Below are positions 13,392 through 18,471 of a DNA stretch of 18,471 nucleotides, one piece after another. A program made the translations under genes and the position numbers. The stretch's first letter is position 1. Every line of letters starts with the position of its first letter. This DNA comes from Acinetobacter sp. (GTDB lineage: Bacteria; Pseudomonadota; Gammaproteobacteria; Pseudomonadales; Moraxellaceae): NCBI GenBank assembly GCA_030152275.1, contig JASLHF010000189.1, positions 1 through 18,471 of the forward strand. Reading direction: 5' to 3'. A model generated the notes under the pieces. It ran no database searches. It saw only the letters and a program-made list of their open reading frames with translations, and was not told the origin of the DNA.

Positions 13392-15554
13392 TTAGAATCC
13401 TAATTCAAACCCGAGGGTAAAATTGCGCCCGACTTGAGGAATATTCGACAGGAACGATGCATGTGAATAGACCTGATCATCCAGCAAGTTGTTGGCTTTT
13501 ACATAGACGCGGTAATCATTGCCTTTCGCGTATTGACCGGCATAAGACAGGCCTAAATTCACCATATTGTAGCCTTGTGTTTCCTGTTCATAATCGGCCA
13601 GCTTATCCTGTTTAAACACATGATAATATTCAGCCAAACCAGACCATCCATCAGCAAAGTCTGCATCAACTTTCGCACCCAAGCGGCCGGCCGGCACACG
13701 CGGCGCATTGGCGCCGTCAATTTTACCGCGCACGTAATCGCCAAACAGGCTGACTTTATAGGCATCATTCAGCTGGTAGCCGGTTTCCCCTTCAATGCCG
13801 TAGAACTTAGCCTTATCTTGGGTATAGTCTACTAAGCGGAAGTTCTCATACTGGGCAGCCGTAGCGGCATAAATATAGCTGTCATACCAGTTATGATAAA
13901 CATGTACATGATAATCCAGTTTATCCGCTGCATAATGCAGGCCCAATTCCAAATTATTAGATTTTTCGGCGCCTAAATTTTCATTGCCGCGCTCATAGGT
14001 ATTGGTGGCAAAGTGTTTGCCATTGGCATACAGCTCTTGCGCCAAAGGCAAGCGCTCCTGATGGGACGCCACCAATGACAGTTTATAATCCGGCGCAAAG
14101 GCCCAGTTCACCGCGCCTGAATAGGAAAAAGCATAATCATCAAAATTCTTTTGCGCCGAATCTATGTCAATTTTCTGCTGATCAACACGCGCGCCCAATT
14201 CGACATGGACATCACCAAATTGCTGATGTTCCAAACCAAATAAGCTCCATTTATCTGTAACACTAGGATTCATCAGGGACTCTTCACCCGTAATATTAAG
14301 CTTTTGACGGCTGTATTGCCCGCCCATCACGCCTTCCCAGCCAGCCAAAGCATTGTGCACCAGCTCTACACGCGCATCGTAACCTTGGCTTTTAAAAGTG
14401 GTTTCAGCACTGCCGTCTTCTATTTCATCATGCTGATAATCGGTATAGCTGGCGTGCGCGCGCAGCTTTTGAAAACCTTTAAACGGATCGGCCAGCTCTG
14501 TGCGCAGTTCATAGCGTTCAGATTTTAAATCCACCCACGGGCCGCCGTGCTCATCTTCCTCCTCATGCGCATGCCCAGCGCCTGCACTGCTGTGATCCGC
14601 ACAATCCAAGCTGTTGCCGACCGCTTCACAGTTTTCATAGGCATGGCTGTGGCCCGGCAAACCGTATTGATCTTCCCGCTTGCTGTAGGACAGTCCGACA
14701 AAACCGCGGTCATGAATCCATGAGCCGCCTATATTCAAGGTTTGACCTTCAGCAAAAGTATTATCGACCCGGCGTTCAGGCACCGCTTCCGTATGCTGCT
14801 CTACAACGCCATTGCCCAAATCATGTTCATGGGAATGAATATGCACATAATCCGGCGCAATATAGTTGTTGGCTTTGCGTGTTAGCCCTTCAACACGAAT
14901 AGCAAATTGATCACTCAACGCTGCCGTCACTCCTGCGCTGGCAAGCTTCTCATCACTGCCAGAGTTATAACGCAGGCCGGCTTGGCCTTCATAGCCATTT
15001 TCAGGCATTTGTGTTGGAATTTTCTGATCCGTGACATTGACCAGCCCGCCTACTGTGCCAGCGCTGTACAGCAATGTTGATGGCCCGCGAATAATTTCTA
15101 CTTGTTGGGCTAAAATTGGATCAACCGTCACAGCATGATCCGGCGAAAGTGCGGAAACGTCAGCCGGCTCTGAAGCATGCTGCAGCACTTTTACCCGTGG
15201 GCCATCCTGCCCGCGGATCACGGGCCGGCTTGAACCAGCGCCAAATTGATTGGAATACACCCCTAGTTCATCCGACAGCGCATCGCCAATCGTCGCGCCG
15301 CGTTCCGACAGCGTTTTTTGCGCAACAATATGATCCGCTGCCGCAAAATCAGCGGCTGTTCGCTCTAAAGGATGCGCCTGCACATGAATGGTTTGCAGCT
15401 GCTGCACGCCATCCGCCAGCAACTGAACACTGCTGTCTTCGGCAAATGCCCAAGGCGCTGCAGCGGTCAAAATAGAAAGGCTGATTAGATTTTTTTTAAA
15501 GGTTTTTTTGAATGATCGACTCAATGTCTTATTCGATATCTGACTAACAGGCAT
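13392..15554 (-). CDS. znuD: ZnuD-type TonB-dependent zinc receptor
   Basis: A 720-residue outer-membrane receptor that imports zinc using TonB energy. A signal peptide (about 1-38) ends AFA before ED. The plug domain (about 52-175) contains TIHVQAHPLERTA, RPVIRGQDGPRVKVL and QQVEIIRGPSTLLYSAGTVG, the usual plug landmarks. The rest is a 22-strand barrel ending in the terminal Phe of NFTLGFELGF. Long extracellular loops are rich in histidine: HIHSHEH (238-244), HSH (302-304), and H321, H328, H330 and H336 in an Asp/Glu-rich stretch, with a nearby C309/C318 pair. This is the pattern of Neisseria ZnuD. The ATG at 15554 has only a weak GAG as ribosome site. A perfect Zur-type operator sits 30 bases upstream, so repression by zinc is strongly suggested. 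Confidence 0.9.
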   Translation of the reverse strand: MPVSQISNKTLSRSFKKTFKKNLISLSILTAAAPWAFAEDSSVQLLADGVQQLQTIHVQAHPLERTAADFAAADHIVAQKTLSERGATIGDALSDELGVYSNQFGAGSSRPVIRGQDGPRVKVLQHASEPADVSALSPDHAVTVDPILAQQVEIIRGPSTLLYSAGTVGGLVNVTDQKIPTQMPENGYEGQAGLRYNSGSDEKLASAGVTAALSDQFAIRVEGLTRKANNYIAPDYVHIHSHEHDLGNGVVEQHTEAVPERRVDNTFAEGQTLNIGGSWIHDRGFVGLSYSKREDQYGLPGHSHAYENCEAVGNSLDCADHSSAGAGHAHEEEDEHGGPWVDLKSERYELRTELADPFKGFQKLRAHASYTDYQHDEIEDGSAETTFKSQGYDARVELVHNALAGWEGVMGGQYSRQKLNITGEESLMNPSVTDKWSLFGLEHQQFGDVHVELGARVDQQKIDIDSAQKNFDDYAFSYSGAVNWAFAPDYKLSLVASHQERLPLAQELYANGKHFATNTYERGNENLGAEKSNNLELGLHYAADKLDYHVHVYHNWYDSYIYAATAAQYENFRLVDYTQDKAKFYGIEGETGYQLNDAYKVSLFGDYVRGKIDGANAPRVPAGRLGAKVDADFADGWSGLAEYYHVFKQDKLADYEQETQGYNMVNLGLSYAGQYAKGNDYRVYVKANNLLDDQVYSHASFLSNIPQVGRNFTLGFELGF

Positions 15555-15583
15555 GGAAAGGGCTCAATCCGGCAATTTTCAAT

Positions 15584-15602
15584 AATGTTATAATATAACA
15601 TT
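15584..15602. promoter_or_regulatory. Zur box (perfect 19-bp palindrome)
   Basis: AATGTTATAATATAACATT is perfectly symmetric about A15593. It matches the proteobacterial Zur consensus GAAATGTTATANTATAACATTTC as I know it, including the TTC that follows on the right (15602-15604). It covers the -10 of the znuD promoter, so zinc-loaded Zur would block transcription. Confidence 0.88.
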
Positions 15603-15617
15603 TCATTATTATTGCAA
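15590..15617 (-). promoter_or_regulatory. Promoter of the znuD-like gene
   Basis: On the minus strand TTGCAA (15617-15612) and TATTAT (15595-15590) are separated by 16 bases. Start of transcription would be near 15583, giving a leader of about 29 bases. The -10 lies within the Zur palindrome. Confidence 0.5.
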
Positions 15618-15632
15618 TAAGAAACATTTCTT

Positions 15633-15660
15633 TTGCCGGCTTTGCATTAGACTTTAAAAT
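15633..15660 (+). promoter_or_regulatory. Candidate promoter of the DUF4184 gene
   Basis: TTGCCG (15633-15638) and TAAAAT (15655-15660) with a 16-base spacer, putting a start near 15667. It is about 30 bases beyond the Zur box, so Zur control of this gene is possible but not certain. An alternative -10 (TATAAT, 15589-15594) lies inside the box but lacks a good -35. Confidence 0.3.
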
Positions 15661-15698
15661 TCTATTTGCCTGCTTTTGACCTATTTATTTTTAAATCA

Positions 15699-16463
15699 AT
15701 GCCTTTTACCTTATCTCATGCCGTATTGGCGCCGCCCTTAGCCAAACTCAGCGGCAACCGCCTGCCCATTGCCGCCTTAGCAATCGGCTGTATGGTGCCT
15801 GATTTATTCCGGCTATTCAGCGAAGATGACACCGGTATTTCACATCATTGGCATGCAGTCTTATATCCCGATTTAGCCATTGGCCTCGCGTTCTGCCTGC
15901 TGTGGTATCTGCTGTACCGCCCTGTGCTGTACCGCTTTTTTGGCCTGCGCCATGATCTAAATATCCAAAGCTTGAGCGGCGCGATGAAATTTTCGCTGGC
16001 GGCTTGTATCGCGGTCATTGCCGGCACAGCTACCCATATCATTTGGGACGGTCTGACACATGCAGACTTCCGCACTTTCGCCTTCAAAAATATTCTGCAG
16101 CAGCCAGTGTCCTTTGGAAGCCATATTTACCCGCTGCACCGCGTGCTGCAAATTGGCAGTTCGGCAGCTGTGCTGCCGGTGCTGGTCTGGATGTGCTGGC
16201 GCTATTACCGGCAGCGGCATCAGCACGGCCCTGTACAGGCGAAAATTAAATATGCCGTTTGGAGCATACTTGCAGTATCCGCGGCAGCGGGGTTGTTGAA
16301 GCTTTGGCTGTTTTTCCATTCACCATTTTTTACCCGATGGAGCAGTGATTTATATGAAATTATTGGCCGATCCTGCAACGAATTTGCGCAAGGCGCACTC
16401 ACTGCATTCAGCATCTGCTGCCTGATTTTTTTAATTTTTGACCGCGGGCAAAGATTGGGCTGA
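15699..16463 (+). CDS. DUF4184-type inner-membrane protein
   Basis: 254 residues from ATG 15699. A TTG at 15666 in the same frame would add eleven, but the family typically opens with MPFTLSH, which is where I place the start; the ribosome site is weak. About six hydrophobic segments are visible. Conserved-looking polar residues cluster near the membrane: MPFTLSHAV at the N-terminus, GCMVPDLFRLF, SHHWHAVLYPDL, THIIWDGLTHADFRTF and SHIYPLHRVLQIGSS. The spaced histidines and aspartates resemble those of the YdjM-like membrane-bound putative metal-dependent hydrolases. The biochemical function is unknown. It is divergent from znuD with a Zur box in the shared region, so a link to zinc limitation is a reasonable guess. 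Confidence 0.75.
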   Translation: MPFTLSHAVLAPPLAKLSGNRLPIAALAIGCMVPDLFRLFSEDDTGISHHWHAVLYPDLAIGLAFCLLWYLLYRPVLYRFFGLRHDLNIQSLSGAMKFSLAACIAVIAGTATHIIWDGLTHADFRTFAFKNILQQPVSFGSHIYPLHRVLQIGSSAAVLPVLVWMCWRYYRQRHQHGPVQAKIKYAVWSILAVSAAAGLLKLWLFFHSPFFTRWSSDLYEIIGRSCNEFAQGALTAFSICCLIFLIFDRGQRLG

Positions 16464-16521
16464 AACCGGTTGCGGATTTGCATAAAATTGATCAAATTTT
16501 CTGAGATTTTGGCGCTTTGCC

Positions 16522-16550
16522 TTGTAGCTCAATGCTCAAAGAGGCATAAT
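16522..16550 (+). promoter_or_regulatory. Candidate promoter of aspS
   Basis: TTGTAG (16522-16527) and CATAAT (16545-16550) with a 17-base spacer. Transcription would start near 16557, about 72 bases before the aspS ATG. The leader shows no obvious T-box or attenuator. Confidence 0.45.
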
Positions 16551-16628
16551 CTCACATTACATTTTTAAAGGCGGTGCGCTGTTTACGCATACGCTGACCT
16601 TAACCCATATAGTTGGATTTCTAACGCT

Positions 16629-18416
16629 ATGATGCGAACTCATTACTGCGGCTCACTTACTGAAGCCCAAATTGACCAAACCGTTACATTATGCGGTTGG
16701 GTTCATCGTCGCCGTGACCACGGCGGTGTAATCTTCCTTGACATGCGTGACCGTGACGGTCTTGTGCAAGTGGTGATTGACCCGGATACTCCTGAAGCAT
16801 TCGCAACTGCGGACAAAGCACGTTCAGAATTTGTATTAAAAATTACAGGCCGTGTACGTCGCCGCTATGAAGGCACAGAAAATGCCAATATGGTGAGCGG
16901 TCAAATCGAAGTTTTAGGTAAAGAAATTGAAGTTCTTGCTGCGTCTGAAACTCCTCCATTCCCATTAAATGATGAAAACGCCAACATTTCTGAAGAAGTT
17001 CGTTTGAAATATCGCTTCCTCGATATTCGCCGTCCAGAAATGATTGACCGTTTACGTTTCCGTTCTAAAGTGACTACGTTAATTCGCAACTACTTAGACG
17101 AACACGGTTTCCTTGATGTTGAAACACCTATCTTGACTCGTGCAACCCCTGAAGGCGCGCGTGACTACTTAGTGCCAAGCCGTGTTTCAAATGGCAGCTT
17201 CTATGCCCTTCCGCAATCACCGCAATTATTCAAACAGTTGTTGATGGTGGGCGGTGTTGACCGTTACTATCAAATCGCAAAATGTTTCCGTGACGAAGAC
17301 TTGCGTGCCGACCGTCAGCCTGAATTCACTCAAATCGACATCGAAACATCGTTCTTAAACGATGATGACATTATGGATTTGATGGAAGGTATGACCGTTA
17401 AGATGTTCGACGAACTTCTTGGCGTGAAATTCGACAAATTCCAGCGCATGACGTATGCAGATGCAATGCGTGACTATGCATCAGATAAGCCAGACTTACG
17501 TATTCCTTTGAAATTGGTTGACGTTGCAGACATGATGCAAGACGTTGAGTTCAAAGTATTCGCAGGTCCTGCAAAAGATCCTAAAGGCCGTATCGTTGCA
17601 CTTCGCGTACCAGGTGCAGGTTCACTTCCACGCAGCCAAATCGACGAATATACTAAATTCGTGGGTATCTACGGCGCGAAAGGTTTGGCTTATATTAAAG
17701 TCAACGAACTTGAAAAAGGCATTGAAGGTCTTCAATCTCCAATCGTTAAATTCATCGAGCCAATCGTGCTTGATTTGTTGAAACGTGTTGGCGCTGAAAA
17801 TGGCGACATCGTTTTCTTCGGTGCAGATAAAGCTAAAGTTGTAAATGACGCAATGGGCGCACTTCGTGTGAAAATTGGTCATGACCTTAAACTTGCAACT
17901 TGCGAGTGGGCGCCACTTTGGGTTGTTGATTTCCCAATGTTCGAAGAAACTGACGATGGCAAATGGACGTCTGTTCACCATCCATTCACGCTACCAAAAT
18001 CTTCCGTTGAAGAGGTTAAAAACAACCCAGGCGAAGCATTGTCTGTAGCGTATGACATGGTCTTGAACGGTACTGAAATCGGTGGTGGTTCACTTCGTAT
18101 CTATACTTTAGAAATGCAAAAAGCCATTTTTGAAGCATTGGGTATTAGCGAAGAAGAAGCTGAAGAAAAATTCAGCTTCTTGTTAAATGCGTTGAAATAT
18201 GGTGCACCTCCGCACGGTGGTTTGGCATTTGGTTTAGACCGTCTTGTTATGCTCATGACTGGCGCTTCTTCAATTCGTGATGTGATTGCATTCCCGAAAA
18301 CCAAAACTGCTGAATGTCCATTGACTCAAGCCCCTGCACCAGTTGAAGCGAATCAATTGCGTGATTTAGGTATTCGTTTACGTGAAAAACCAAAAGCTGA
18401 AGCGAAAGAAGCTTAA
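16629..18416 (+). CDS. aspS: Aspartyl-tRNA synthetase
   Basis: A 595-residue class IIb synthetase that charges tRNA with aspartate. The N-terminal OB-fold anticodon-binding domain is about 1-110 (LCGWVHRRRDHGGVIFLDMR). The catalytic core has QSPQLFKQLLM (196-206), motif 2 around FRDEDLRADRQPEFTQIDIE (220-239) and motif 3 GLAFGLDRLVMLM (531-543). The bacterial insertion (GAD) domain lies between, about 295-420. Length matches bacterial AspRS. The gene begins ATG ATG (16629 or 16632). H31 and G82 replace the Leu and Lys I expect at the corresponding positions of discriminating enzymes such as that of E. coli. As in Pseudomonas, this suggests it also charges tRNA-Asn for GatCAB conversion. It is monocistronic, with its own terminator. 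Confidence 0.97.
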   Translation: MMRTHYCGSLTEAQIDQTVTLCGWVHRRRDHGGVIFLDMRDRDGLVQVVIDPDTPEAFATADKARSEFVLKITGRVRRRYEGTENANMVSGQIEVLGKEIEVLAASETPPFPLNDENANISEEVRLKYRFLDIRRPEMIDRLRFRSKVTTLIRNYLDEHGFLDVETPILTRATPEGARDYLVPSRVSNGSFYALPQSPQLFKQLLMVGGVDRYYQIAKCFRDEDLRADRQPEFTQIDIETSFLNDDDIMDLMEGMTVKMFDELLGVKFDKFQRMTYADAMRDYASDKPDLRIPLKLVDVADMMQDVEFKVFAGPAKDPKGRIVALRVPGAGSLPRSQIDEYTKFVGIYGAKGLAYIKVNELEKGIEGLQSPIVKFIEPIVLDLLKRVGAENGDIVFFGADKAKVVNDAMGALRVKIGHDLKLATCEWAPLWVVDFPMFEETDDGKWTSVHHPFTLPKSSVEEVKNNPGEALSVAYDMVLNGTEIGGGSLRIYTLEMQKAIFEALGISEEEAEEKFSFLLNALKYGAPPHGGLAFGLDRLVMLMTGASSIRDVIAFPKTKTAECPLTQAPAPVEANQLRDLGIRLREKPKAEAKEA

Positions 18417-18430
18417 TCTTTGACTTCGCT

Positions 18431-18459
18431 AAAAAACCCTGCCTTGTGCAGGGTTTTTT
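18431..18459 (+). terminator. Intrinsic terminator of aspS
   Basis: AAAAAACCCTGC (18431-18442) pairs perfectly with GCAGGGTTTTTT (18448-18459) around CTTGT, 14 bases after the stop codon. The A-run and T-run could also serve a gene arriving from the right. Confidence 0.92.
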
Positions 18460-18471
18460 CTTTGAATCCAT

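Noticed and set aside
13575..13835. 86-codon plus-strand open frame and similar frames opposite the znuD-like gene
   Set aside because: All antisense to a clear TonB-dependent receptor; no independent support.
16464..16628. Possible T-box or attenuator before aspS
   Set aside because: No T-box motif, no competing stems and no terminator before the ATG; T-boxes are not expected in this group.
1..18471. A defence island, prophage or integrated mobile element
   Set aside because: No integrase, transposase, phage, toxin-antitoxin or restriction genes, and base composition looks even across the window.

Overview
The window looks like a chromosomal segment of an Acinetobacter species. The reasons are the BaeS/BaeR pair, the PaiB-like, PsiE-like and tandem ~600-residue acyl-CoA dehydrogenase proteins, a ZnuD-type receptor beside a phospholipase D-like gene, and the AspRS sequence. 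The species assignment is inference from protein resemblance; no rRNA or other marker is present. There are no tRNA or rRNA genes, CRISPR arrays, prophage genes or complete insertion sequences. Coding density is high, and every gap is under about 300 bases.

Layout, left to right. 1-1178 (minus): an amino acid permease cut by the left edge. 1374-1880 (minus): a GNAT acetyltransferase. 1976-4357 (minus): the baeS-baeR two-component operon, ending in a clear intrinsic terminator. 4491-5120 (plus): a Met/His-rich lipoprotein divergent from baeS, built from a duplicated two-cysteine unit. 5440-7242 and 7425-9206 (plus): two paralogous large acyl-CoA dehydrogenases, each with its own terminator and with conspicuous palindromes in front of or between them. 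9270-9911 (minus): a PaiB-like FMN-binding protein. 10050-10547 (plus): PsiE family membrane protein. 10621-11079 (minus): a secreted RcnB-like protein with heptad repeats. 11231-11728 (plus): an unrecognised protein. 11743-11820: a REP-like dispersed repeat. 11821-13284 (minus): a membrane-anchored phospholipase D-like enzyme. 13392-15554 (minus): a ZnuD-type TonB-dependent zinc receptor. 15584-15602: a perfect Zur-type palindrome. 15699-16463 (plus): a DUF4184-type membrane protein. 16629-18416 (plus): aspS with its promoter and terminator.

Functional themes. One is envelope stress and drug response (BaeSR plus the divergent lipoprotein, which resembles Spy/CpxP in logic). Another is fatty acyl-CoA oxidation (the two dehydrogenases). 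A third is metal handling: Zur-controlled ZnuD, a possibly co-controlled DUF4184 protein and an RcnB-like protein. aspS is a housekeeping gene whose anticodon-binding region suggests a non-discriminating enzyme. The least described items are the duplicated-module lipoprotein next to baeSR, the mutually exclusive inverted repeats before the first dehydrogenase, and the terminator/promoter overlap at the phospholipase start. No clearly novel multi-gene defence or mobile system is visible.
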